64,000 nucleotides of DNA from contig NZ_JAJIRQ010000003.1 in NCBI RefSeq assembly GCF_025717605.1, positions 1 through 64,000 on the forward strand, written 5' to 3'. The number at the start of each line of letters is the position of its first letter. Positions within the stretch are counted from its first letter, which is position 1. Positions 8,663 through 17,400 of the stretch are shown here, one piece after another. The notes under the pieces were generated by a model. The model was not told the origin of the DNA, did not search any database, and saw only the letters and a program-made list of their open reading frames with translations. The position numbers and the translations under genes are program-made. The stretch comes from Paucibacter sp. TC2R-5 (GTDB taxonomy: Bacteria; Pseudomonadota; Gammaproteobacteria; Burkholderiales; Burkholderiaceae_C).

Positions 8663-10792
8663 TCAGAAGCGCAACTGAACGCCCGTATGCGCCGAGCGCC
8701 CCGGCAAGGGGCTGAGGTCGCGGATGGTGGCCACCGAGCTGGCGCTATAGGCCAGCTTGTTGCCCAGATTGTCGAGCTTCAGGTACCACAGCCCGTCTGT
8801 CCCGGCGAAGCGGAATTGCCGCGCCAGACTCAGCTTGACGATGGCATAGCCTGCCGTCGGGCGGTCCAGCGCCGGCACCCGGTCTTGTCGCGCAGCCGCC
8901 CTCAGCTCGAACCGGCCCGACCACTGGTCTTGTTGGGCATCCAGCCCTAGGCTGGCCCGCAGCGGCGCCAAGCGCGGCAAAGCCTCGCCGCTTTCGCGGT
9001 TCTCGCCCCGTACCGCGTCGAGTTGCGCCGTTAGGCTCAGCTTGGCACCGGAGCGCAGCTGGGGCAGGTCCATACGGCCCTCCAACTCAAAGCCCTGCAT
9101 CAGCGCAGGCACCGACTTGAAGGCGTACTCGGGCAGCGACTGTCCGTCGGCCTCAATTTGCACGCCGGTCGCATCCAAGGCGATGTATCGCGAGAAACGG
9201 GTCCGAAAGACGTTCAGCCGCAGCATTTCTTGGCTACCCTGCCAGACCAGACCCAAATCCAGGCCGAGCGCGCTTTCGGTACGCAGTTGGGCATCGCCGC
9301 GCTCAAACGCGCCACTGGCCACATGCACGCCGTTCGCGTGCAGCTCATAGAACATCGGCGCGCGTTCAGTGCTGTTCAGATTGGCCGTCAGGCTCAGGCC
9401 GTGGCTTGTGGCCGTGTTCGCCGTGTTCGCCGTTCCGGCTTTGCCGAGCAATTTATAGCTGCCGCCCAAGGACAGGCTGTGCGGGCTAAAACTGCGCCGG
9501 CTGGGCGCGCCAAAGCGCTCCTCGCCGCCATTTGCCGCCTCATCACCCCGCGAGTCCACCCGCACCGACTCCAGCCTTGCACCGGCGGACAAGGCCAGCG
9601 GGCCGCTGCTGAATTGCTCCAGCACAAAGACGGCGCCATTGCGGGTGCTGGTGCTCGGCACCAGGGCCTCGGCCCCCAGCGCGGAGAAGTCCGAATCCTC
9701 CAATTGCAGGCCGATGACGCCGTGCAGCGGGCCCAGCTTGGCATGCTCTAGCTCGACACGCAGGTCTTTGCCGCGACTCTTGAAAATGGTGCCAACCGCG
9801 CCCGTGCCCTCCACCTCGCGGTGCTCATAACGCGTGCTGCCCATGCTCCAGCTCAAGCGTTGGACGAGCGCTGCCTCTTTCGGCGGCGTCTCCTTGGAGT
9901 CAAAGCGCCACTCGCCAGCGGCCGAAAGGCGCTGGCGCTGCATCTCCACCGTTACATCGGGTTCGACCGTGACACCGTAGTTGTTGCGCGAGTCATCGAC
10001 CGACAGCCCGGCAAAACCATTGGCAAACAGCAGCGAGCCGCCCAGAGCGGCGCCGTGACTGTCGGAGGCCGAGTTGCGCACCACCTGGGCAGTCACGCCC
10101 TCGGCCGTGAAACTGGGCACGCGCAGGTCTTGCGCGCGCCGGGCCGACGCGTCGGCATGCCAGACAAAGCGCTTGTCACCGCCCTCCAGGACCATGGCGC
10201 CATTGCGCTCGGCCGCAGCGCCACCGAGACGCAGCTCGGTAGCACCGCTCAAGCCGCCATCGCCAAGCGGCGCTTGCCGGGGAATCCGGTTGTCGATGGT
10301 ATTGACCACCCCGCCAATCGCATTGCCACCGTAGAGCAGCGCGGCAGCGCCGCGCAAGACCTCGATGCGCTCGATCACCAGGGGATCCAAAGGGACGGCA
10401 TGATCGAAACTCAGGCTGGACGCATCCACCGAGGCGCCCGAATTGCTCAGCATGCGGACCCGGTCACCGTCCAGGCCGCGAATCGTCGGGCGGTTGCTAT
10501 TGGGACCGAAGTAACTGGAGGACAGGCCCGGCAAGCCCTCCAAGGTTTCACCCAGCGTCGAGCCACGGCGCAGGATCAGCGCGTCCCCGTCCAACACATT
10601 GCTGGGCTGGGCCAGTTCCTGCTGGCGCAAGGGGTTGCCCGTCAACACGACCTTGCTCAGCTTCTCGCTTTGGCCTTGCTCCTTCATTGAAGCGGCTTGC
10701 GGGACTGCTTCTTGCGCCCAGGCCGACAGTGACAGGCAAAGCAGGCTAGCGCCCAGGGCCAGGGCCCGCTGCGTAAAAATATGGGAATGCAT
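8663..10792 (-). CDS. ZnuD-like TonB-dependent outer-membrane receptor
   Basis: Outer-membrane beta-barrel receptor of 709 residues with an N-terminal signal ending in LSAWA. A TonB-box-like KVVLTG follows, then a plug domain (GETLEGLPGLSSSYFGPNSN, FDHAVPLDPLVIERIEVLRG, LLYGGNAIGGVVN) that closely matches zinc receptors of the ZnuD type, and a barrel ending in the terminal aromatic RF. ATG 10792 is preceded by GGAGAG at 5 bases. It is the last gene of a minus-strand run with an ABC transporter, a DUF3299 protein and a small His-containing protein, which supports a metal-import role. Zinc is the best guess; cobalt, nickel, copper or a metallophore cannot be excluded. A small in-frame repeat encodes NTANTA near 9414-9433. 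Confidence 0.85.
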   Translation of the reverse strand: MHSHIFTQRALALGASLLCLSLSAWAQEAVPQAASMKEQGQSEKLSKVVLTGNPLRQQELAQPSNVLDGDALILRRGSTLGETLEGLPGLSSSYFGPNSNRPTIRGLDGDRVRMLSNSGASVDASSLSFDHAVPLDPLVIERIEVLRGAAALLYGGNAIGGVVNTIDNRIPRQAPLGDGGLSGATELRLGGAAAERNGAMVLEGGDKRFVWHADASARRAQDLRVPSFTAEGVTAQVVRNSASDSHGAALGGSLLFANGFAGLSVDDSRNNYGVTVEPDVTVEMQRQRLSAAGEWRFDSKETPPKEAALVQRLSWSMGSTRYEHREVEGTGAVGTIFKSRGKDLRVELEHAKLGPLHGVIGLQLEDSDFSALGAEALVPSTSTRNGAVFVLEQFSSGPLALSAGARLESVRVDSRGDEAANGGEERFGAPSRRSFSPHSLSLGGSYKLLGKAGTANTANTATSHGLSLTANLNSTERAPMFYELHANGVHVASGAFERGDAQLRTESALGLDLGLVWQGSQEMLRLNVFRTRFSRYIALDATGVQIEADGQSLPEYAFKSVPALMQGFELEGRMDLPQLRSGAKLSLTAQLDAVRGENRESGEALPRLAPLRASLGLDAQQDQWSGRFELRAAARQDRVPALDRPTAGYAIVKLSLARQFRFAGTDGLWYLKLDNLGNKLAYSASSVATIRDLSPLPGRSAHTGVQLRF

Positions 10793-10882
10793 CAATCTCT
10801 CCAGATGCGCGCCCGGCTGGTAGGAATGCGGGCTGCGCAGGCATGAACTCAATCGGGCAGACCGCCCGAGACATCAATCAGT

Positions 10883-11266
10883 TCAAGCCTGGAGAGGCGG
10901 GCCGCGCGCACCGCGCTTCCAAAAGCTGGCGGACGAGCCATCAATCCAAGGCGTGGCAGCCGGCAAGAAATGCGCCTGCACCGAGGCATCGACTGCGTAC
11001 TGCACACCGGGTGCGTGATCCTGGCTGAGTTGATCGAACAACTGACAGCTCAGATCGCCGCTTTGATGGCCCCAGCCGTCCACCGGTGTCGCCTTGACGG
11101 CGAATATGCCGGTGCCCTTGGCCACGCCGTGGCTATGGGCATGGCGATGCAAATGCCCGAGCGTTTGAAAACTCAGCAGCGCAAGCGCCAGCCCAACGAT
11201 CAGCCAAAACTTAGACCTGATCTTTTGATGTGGGCGGAGAGCGCGGAGACGGGCGGGCTGATTCAT
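10883..11266 (-). CDS. Small His-containing membrane/secreted protein (DUF2946-like)
   Basis: 127 residues from ATG 11266. A basic N-terminus is followed by one hydrophobic helix (FWLIVGLALALLSFQTLGH), then directly by HLHRHAHSHG, a His cluster able to bind metal. The C-terminal end has the GARGPP pattern common in small proteins next to TonB receptors (DUF2946-like, from memory). It lies between the DUF3299 gene and the receptor gene on the same strand. The likely place is periplasmic or membrane-anchored, helping metal handling; function is unproven. A TTG start at 11290 is possible, but neither start has a clear ribosome site. Confidence 0.65.
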   Translation of the reverse strand: MNQPARLRALRPHQKIRSKFWLIVGLALALLSFQTLGHLHRHAHSHGVAKGTGIFAVKATPVDGWGHQSGDLSCQLFDQLSQDHAPGVQYAVDASVQAHFLPAATPWIDGSSASFWKRGARGPPLQA

Positions 11267-11324
11267 GCGAGCGCCGATTATCAACGCCAATCAAGTCAGC
11301 TCGAAGAATCGGCGAAATTTGGCC

Positions 11325-11831
11325 TCAGGGCTTCAAGGCTTGGCCGTCTGTGAGGCGATAGAACATGCCGTAGGGGTCATCGCTGAGTACCGACAACTGA
11401 CCCTCGAGGGTGATGGCCTCCAGGCTGTAGCGCACCGGCTGCTTGCTGCGCACCTCGATCAGCCCTTCCGGGCCAGCGGGCACACAAAAAGCGCAGGAAG
11501 TAGGCACGGCGGAGAGTAAAAAATGCTGCTGCTTGTCACCCGGCTCGAGCGGCATCATGAAACCCTGCACGCGGACTTTTTGTTTGTCCAGCGCCCGCAC
11601 CTGGGCGGGGAAGACCGGGATGAGCTTGTTCTTTTCAACCTTGGTTGAGACCGAAGACAGCAGCGCCCAGGCCAACACACCTTCGCGCTCTTGCAGCGGT
11701 TTGATGGGGCTGCGCGGGTCGTGAAAACCCGCACCCGTGCCGACCGTTGGGGCGGGTTGAGCCTGGACCCCGGCACTCAAGGCACCAGCGGTCAACACAG
11801 CCAAAGCGGCAATTTCAATTAGCTTTTTCAT
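11325..11831 (-). CDS. DUF3299 periplasmic protein
   Basis: 168 residues with a Sec signal (MKKLIEIAALAVLTAGALSAGVQA) and a DUF3299-like body: VRVQGFMMPLEPGDKQQHF and the two-cysteine motif SCAFCVPAGP, typical of this family and a possible metal or thiol site. DUF3299 proteins are repeatedly found with LolD/FtsX-like ABC transporters in metal-responsive clusters, as here: the permease gene ends 88 bases upstream and the His-rich small protein and TonB receptor follow. Function unknown; periplasmic metal transfer is an inference from context. Confidence 0.8.
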   Translation of the reverse strand: MKKLIEIAALAVLTAGALSAGVQAQPAPTVGTGAGFHDPRSPIKPLQEREGVLAWALLSSVSTKVEKNKLIPVFPAQVRALDKQKVRVQGFMMPLEPGDKQQHFLLSAVPTSCAFCVPAGPEGLIEVRSKQPVRYSLEAITLEGQLSVLSDDPYGMFYRLTDGQALKP

Positions 11832-11919
11832 TCGATCGATTCCATAGGGGCGATTGTGCCCTTGCTCTTGCGCTTGACTCTCATCACCAAGCTAGGCGCG
11901 GCGAGGCGCCCAAACCAGA

Positions 11920-13119
11920 TCAACGCGGCGCCTGCAGCAACTCGGTGACATCCAGCTTGAAGGCCGCGCGGGCAGGCCAGGCGGCCGCCAGCAGCGCCAA
12001 GCCAATAGCCAGCAGCGGTATCAGCGCCTCCCAGGGCGAAACCCACGCACCGCTGATCTGCAGCGACTGCTGGCCGGCCAAGAGCGCGCCCAAAACGGCC
12101 GTCAGGCCATGTCCGAGTGCAAGACCAAGCAGCGTGGCCATGCCGGCCAAGCTCAGCGCCTCCAGGCTAACCAGCAGGGCGACCCGCCAGGGTGGCGCGC
12201 CCAACATGCGCAGCATGGCCAGATCGCTCTGCCGCGCTCGCACCGCGTGCAGCAGGGCCACAAACACCGAAGCGGCGGCGGCCAGCAACAAGACCAGGCC
12301 AAAACCGCGTAAAACGTCGGTCCCTGCACCCACCATGCGCAACAAACGCGCGGTTTCAAGCGCCGGCGCTGCGGCCTGCAGACCCGGCTGTGCATTGACC
12401 CAGCGCGGCAGGGACACAGCGGCCAAGGGGCTGCGGTAGCGCAGCAGGACCATGGTGATTTCGCGTTCCTCATCGGCGGCCTCATGACCTGCGGCGTGAT
12501 GCGCTTCATGCTGCTGCCAGACCGAAGCCAAGTCGGTGATGATCAAGCGGTCCAGCACACTGCCGCTGGCGCTCAGCAAGCCGACCACCCGATACACCTG
12601 CTCCTCCCCATGCGCAGCGCCTTGCTGGCTCAAACCATGGCTGGCGGAAAAAGTCTGCCCCAGCGTGAGCCCCGTGCGGGCGGCAACCTCGGCCCCGAGC
12701 ACCGCCTCCATGGGGCCGCTCCAGACTTGGCCAATGGCGAACCTTGCCCGATAGTGCTGCAGATAGTCGGGCGTGCTGCCGACGATGCGAAAGCCTTGCA
12801 AGCTGTCGCCCAAAGACATCGGCAGCGCCTGCGCAACCAGGGGCTGCGCGCGCAGCGTCTCCAGCGTGGCCAAGGGAATATTGCCGGTTGGCACATCCAG
12901 ATGAAAAGCGCCCGCCAACATGATTTGCATCGGGCTGCCCTTGGCGCCCACGATCAGGTCGATGCCCGCCAGATCACGCTGCACGCCCTGCTCGATCTGC
13001 TCGCTGACCAGCAGCACAAAGCAAATCGCCCCTAAGCCAAGGCTCAGCAAGAGCAGGTTCAGCCCGGCCGTCAAAGGCTGAGCCCAGAGATAGCGCCAAG
13101 CCAGTCGCAACAAGCTCAT
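11920..13119 (-). CDS. FtsX/MacB-type ABC transporter permease of the metal module
   Basis: 399-residue permease with an N-terminal transmembrane helix (about 18-40), a periplasmic MacB-like domain (DLIVGAKGSPMQIMLAG is characteristic of this subgroup), and three C-terminal helices (FGLVLLLAAAASVFVALLHA and following). Proteins of this type do not form classic import channels. They work as mechanotransmission machines on periplasmic substrates or lipoproteins. The start ATGA overlaps the stop of the ATPase gene by 4 bases, so the two are one transporter. With DUF3299 and a TonB receptor downstream, it may drive transfer of metal or receptor-associated factors in the envelope. Confidence 0.85.
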   Translation of the reverse strand: MSLLRLAWRYLWAQPLTAGLNLLLLSLGLGAICFVLLVSEQIEQGVQRDLAGIDLIVGAKGSPMQIMLAGAFHLDVPTGNIPLATLETLRAQPLVAQALPMSLGDSLQGFRIVGSTPDYLQHYRARFAIGQVWSGPMEAVLGAEVAARTGLTLGQTFSASHGLSQQGAAHGEEQVYRVVGLLSASGSVLDRLIITDLASVWQQHEAHHAAGHEAADEEREITMVLLRYRSPLAAVSLPRWVNAQPGLQAAAPALETARLLRMVGAGTDVLRGFGLVLLLAAAASVFVALLHAVRARQSDLAMLRMLGAPPWRVALLVSLEALSLAGMATLLGLALGHGLTAVLGALLAGQQSLQISGAWVSPWEALIPLLAIGLALLAAAWPARAAFKLDVTELLQAPR

Positions 13120-13811
13120 GCGCTTTGAGCACTCAGTGCCAGGGTTGGCAAGCGCAGCTCACGCCAATTTTGGCTCCCGGCGGCCAAGACGCGCTCGGCG
13201 ATGCGCCCGTCATGCGTCGCCAGGACCAAGGTGGCCGACTGCTCAAGGGCGGCCTCCAGCAGCAAGTCGATGACTTGAGCGGCGCTGTCATCGTCGAGGC
13301 TCGCCGTTGGCTCATCGACCAACAAAAAGGGCGGCCGCCGCATCAAGGCGCGTGCCAAGGCCACACGCTGCGCCTGCCCGACGCTGAGCCGATGCGGCCG
13401 GCGCTCACCCAAGCCGCTGAGCCCCAAACGATCCAACAGCTCGGCCGCACGGGCCGGCTCCGGCTTGAGGCCCGCGCTGACATAGGGCAGGCTCAAATTT
13501 TCATTCACGCTGAGCGCGGCGCTCAGGTGCAGGCGCTGCGGCACAAAACCCAGATTCGCGCCGCGCCAGGCATCCAACTGTCGTGGCGAGAGCTTGTGCA
13601 AACCAGCCCCTCCCAGATGCAAGCTGCCGGCCGAAGGCGTCAACAAACCCGCCAGCAAGGCCAGCAAGGTTGACTTGCCCGTGCCCGAGCCACCGCGAAG
13701 CAACAGATGTTGGCCGACCGGCAGCACGAAATCATCAAATTGCAGCAGCGGGCCCTGCGCATATGCGTAGCGCAGACCGGCCCAAGCGACGGCAGCCTTC
13801 ACGAAGTCCAA
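13116..13811 (-). CDS. LolD-like ABC transporter ATPase of the metal module
   Basis: 231-residue ATP-binding subunit: Walker A GGSGTGKS, Q-loop FVPQRL, signature LSVGQAQRVALARAL (LSVGQ instead of LSGGQ), Walker B FLLVDEP and switch histidine LATHD. It overlaps the permease gene by 4 bases. The msrA gene ends 42 bases upstream on the same strand and may share the transcript. The gap between them carries three short imperfect copies of a CACGCAGTCC-like sequence (about 13815-13847) whose meaning is unknown. I see no clear Zur or Fur box. Confidence 0.88.
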   Translation of the reverse strand: MDFVKAAVAWAGLRYAYAQGPLLQFDDFVLPVGQHLLLRGGSGTGKSTLLALLAGLLTPSAGSLHLGGAGLHKLSPRQLDAWRGANLGFVPQRLHLSAALSVNENLSLPYVSAGLKPEPARAAELLDRLGLSGLGERRPHRLSVGQAQRVALARALMRRPPFLLVDEPTASLDDDSAAQVIDLLLEAALEQSATLVLATHDGRIAERVLAAGSQNWRELRLPTLALSAQSA

Positions 13812-13853
13812 ATCACGCAGTCCAATTCACACAGTCCCACGCAGACCGACAAA

Positions 13854-14402
13854 TCAAGCATTGCGCGTCAAACGCGCAAAGGTGGAGAGGAATTTGTCGA
13901 CCTTTGCAGCCACCACGAAAGCGCAGTAACCCTGCTCGGGGTTACGGGCGTAATAGCGCTGATGGTAGGCCTCGGCCGGCCAGTAATTGCGCTCAGGCAG
14001 CAACTCGGTTACCACGCGCCCCTGGTGCGCCACCTGCGCTTCGGCCAGTACCTCGCGGGCTATCGCTTCTTGCTCACTGCCGTGGGTGTAGATGCCGGAG
14101 CGGTATTGGCTGCCAATATCGGCGCCTTGGCGGTTGAGCGTGGTGGGGTCATGAATGGCAAAGAACACCTCCAGCAACTCGGTCAAACTGACCTCGGACG
14201 AATCAAAATCGAGCCGCACCACTTCGGCATGGCCGGTGTTGCCGCTGCAAATTTGCTCATAGCTGGGTTGCTGCACATGGCCGTTGCAATAGCCGGACTC
14301 GATCCTGTGCACGCCCTTGACGCGCTCGAAAACCGCCTCGGTGCACCAAAAGCAGCCGCCGCCGAGGGTGATACGGGACAAGTTCTTAGGCAAATCGCTC
14401 AT
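13854..14402 (-). CDS. msrA: Peptide methionine-(S)-S-oxide reductase MsrA
   Basis: Repairs methionine-S-sulfoxide in proteins using thioredoxin. 182 residues with the active-site motif GGGCFWC (catalytic C17, followed by C20), GHAEVV, and the conserved TLNRQGADIGSQYRS and C-terminal GYCAF regions. No signal peptide, so cytosolic. It is the first gene of the minus-strand run leading into the LolD/FtsX transporter. Whether the link to metal uptake is functional (oxidative stress) or accidental is open. Confidence 0.96.
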   Translation of the reverse strand: MSDLPKNLSRITLGGGCFWCTEAVFERVKGVHRIESGYCNGHVQQPSYEQICSGNTGHAEVVRLDFDSSEVSLTELLEVFFAIHDPTTLNRQGADIGSQYRSGIYTHGSEQEAIAREVLAEAQVAHQGRVVTELLPERNYWPAEAYHQRYYARNPEQGYCAFVVAAKVDKFLSTFARLTRNA

Positions 14403-14490
14403 GGTCTGGCTGTGGCTTTCTGTTGGCAGGATCTAGTTGCTGATTTCATCGGAGCCTCCAAAGCATAGCCGAGCACGGCGCCTCAGGCCT

Positions 14491-17400
14491 TCAGTGCGCA
14501 CTGAGCTGTAAATCCGCAAAGGGCTTCCAGGCCTCTTGCGCCCCGGCCTCGGGCTCATGCAAGCTTGGCGCACCCAGGAAGATCCGGCTATTGGCCAGGC
14601 CTTTGGCAATCAAAGCATCCCGCACAAGCACACCGCGCTCCAAGGCCAGCGCCCTCACGCTGGTTTCGCTGACCGCATAGTTGGACAGCAGCAGCGCCCG
14701 CATTTCTTCCGGCGCAATGTCCTTGGCGAAGCCGATCATGTTCTTGGGCTTGTTGGGCAGCTTGGCAGCTTGGTAGACCGGTTTCAACAAGCGGCTTCGG
14801 TCAGCGTCGCTCAGCCTGGCCTCGGCGGGGGACGGCTGCGCCGGGCTGCTGCTTTGGCGCTGCAGATCCCGTTGCTGCTCGCGCTTGAACTCGGCCAGCA
14901 GCGCCGCATCCAGCTGACGCTCTTGCAGCGCGGCGCGCTCGGCGACGGGGTCGGCCCAAGCCTTGATCGTCAAAGACAGACCGGGGCGCTCTTCCATCAT
15001 TTTGGCAACGCTGTCGAGATGAGCCGGCGCCAGCGGCTGCGCGCTGCCGGGGGCAAATTCGAGCCGACTGAGATCGGCGTCACCACTGCCACTGAACAGC
15101 GAAAACGGCGCCGACAAGGCCTTGCCCAGCAGATTGCCGATGACCTTCCAGATCACCCCACCGACGCTGAACTCAGGCTCGTTGATCGAGCCTTTGATGG
15201 GCACTTCGACGTCGATGACGCCGTTCTTGTCCTTCAACAAAGCGACCGCAAACAGCACCGGCAACTTGGTCGCATCCGGGCTTTCGACGCGCTCGCCAAA
15301 AGTCAGCTGATTCAAGATGATTTGGTTATTGGCCTGCAAGGCGCCGCCAGCATCGATCTTGTACTGCACCTTGGTCGAGAACTTGCCACGCTCGATCGCA
15401 TAACCCACGTATTTGGCGGCGTAGGGTGACAGCGGCGCTAACTCAATATCGGAGGCCGTCGCCTTGATATCCAAGAGCAAGGGCTTGCCCAGCGGATTGA
15501 CATCCCCCACCACGTCCAGCAGGCCAGTACCAGCCACACGGCCGCGCAAGCTCAGCGGCGCCAACTCGGCCCGCTCAGAGCTGAACGCGCCCAGGCTGCC
15601 GTGCAGCTCACTCAGCTGAGCGCTGTAGTTAGGCCGCACAAAACGATCATTGAAGTCCAGCCTGCCTTTGCTCACGCGAATCTGACCGATAGAAATCGGC
15701 ATGCGCGGCGCAGCGCTGGCTGCTAAGTCGGGCGCACTCGCTGCAGCCTCGGCAATGGCCGGACCCGCCGGCTTGCGCTCGACCTGGCCGACATCGCGCA
15801 AATTGACCTTGCCCTGCTCATTGATGATGACACGGGCAAAAAAGTCGTTCAGCGACACGTCGGCCACCGACAGCTGAGGCGGACTGCCGGCCTTGAGCAA
15901 CAGCTTGATGCCGTCCAGATTCATGGCCTGCCAGCTCAGCAGTTCTTCGCCCACAATGTCTTGGCCGTCGACTTCGCGCGCCTGGTGCAAGAGCAAGTCG
16001 GCGATCAAGAGCTTGCCCGTCGCCTGCCCATCGAGGCCGGCGACTGTCTGCCGAGCCTTGAACTGAGCACGCAGGCCCAGCTCGCCTTTTTGCAGGTGCA
16101 GACCCAAGGCCGGATCCAGATAGGGGTCCAGCAACTGCAAAGGCAGGCGTTCAAGGCGCAGGCTGCCGGCCGCCATCAGCGGAGCCAAGCTTGCCTCGCC
16201 CTGCCATTGCAGCTGCCCCGAGGGAGCGCTGCCGCGCTTGGTCGGCGCCAACTTCAAACTCAGATTGACCGGCATCGCTTTGGTCTGAGCCGGCCAAGCG
16301 AAATTACGCATGTCCAGCTTGATCTGCTCGAGCTTTACCGCGCTCGGCGCTCCACGCACAGCGCTGCTTGCCGTCCGGGTGCCGGCGTCCTGCAACTGCA
16401 GCGAACCCTGATCCAGCTTCAAGCCCTTGAGCAAAAGCGACCAGGCCAAGGCGGGCTCCTTGGCTCTAGGCGAATCCGCCCGCGGCGTTTTAGCGGGGGG
16501 CAAGAAGTCTTGGTAGTTCCATCTGCCGTCTTGCCTGCGCGCCAGCGCCAAAGCGGGCCGGCTGAACTTGAGCTCACCGGCAGTGATCTTGCGGGCCTCT
16601 GTATCCACCATGAGTTGATCGAGATCCACCGCTCCCAGACGCAGCAAGGGGTCGCGGGTCGACTTGCCGCCAATTGAAAAGCTGCTCAGCTGCAGATCAG
16701 CCAGCGTCGCCTTCGCTCTTTGCTCGGCTTTTGGCATCAGCGGCTGCTGCACCAGCAGTCCACCCTTGCCGGCCATCGAACCCGCCACCCGCAGCGATCC
16801 CTGCCCCGGCAACTGGGCCTGCAGATAGGGTGTTAGCCATTGAAGATCAAAACCCTGCCACTGCCAATCAAAGCCGAGGCTTTCGGCGCTTAAGCTACCC
16901 GCACCATCAAGGTTGGCCGCCGCAAGCGTCGCGGGGCCATCGGCTGGACGGACACGAAAAGCAAGATTGATGGGCGTTGCCGCCTTCAGTGGCCAGGCCA
17001 ATGCTCCCAGCTTGAAATCAATATCCCGCACCAGTATGCCAACGGCTGGTTTGGTGGAGGCGTCTTGCCAATCCAGCCCGCCGGCGCTGAGTTCGAACTG
17101 ATTCAGGGACAGCAGCCAGGGCGCGGCCTTGTCGACCTTGGGATGCTTTTCTTGGTCCTTCTCTTGCGCCGCCTCTTGCCCCGTTTCTTGCCCCGTCTTT
17201 GGCCCCTGTGCTGACCCGCCTCCAAGCCCCATACCAGCCAAATGCAATTGGCCCCGTGCATCTTTGGACACAGACAAGCTGGGTGCAACCCATTTGACGG
17301 CACCCAAGCCGATGATCCGCTGCAGCGGCTGAACATCGAGCAAGTGCAGTTCCAGTTCGCTCCAAGACAAACTCGGTGCTGAAGTCGGTGTTTGCAAGGC

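Noticed and set aside
9414-9433. 9-base repeat in the TonB receptor gene as a phase-variation switch
   Set aside because: The unit is a multiple of three and very short, so slippage would not turn the gene off.
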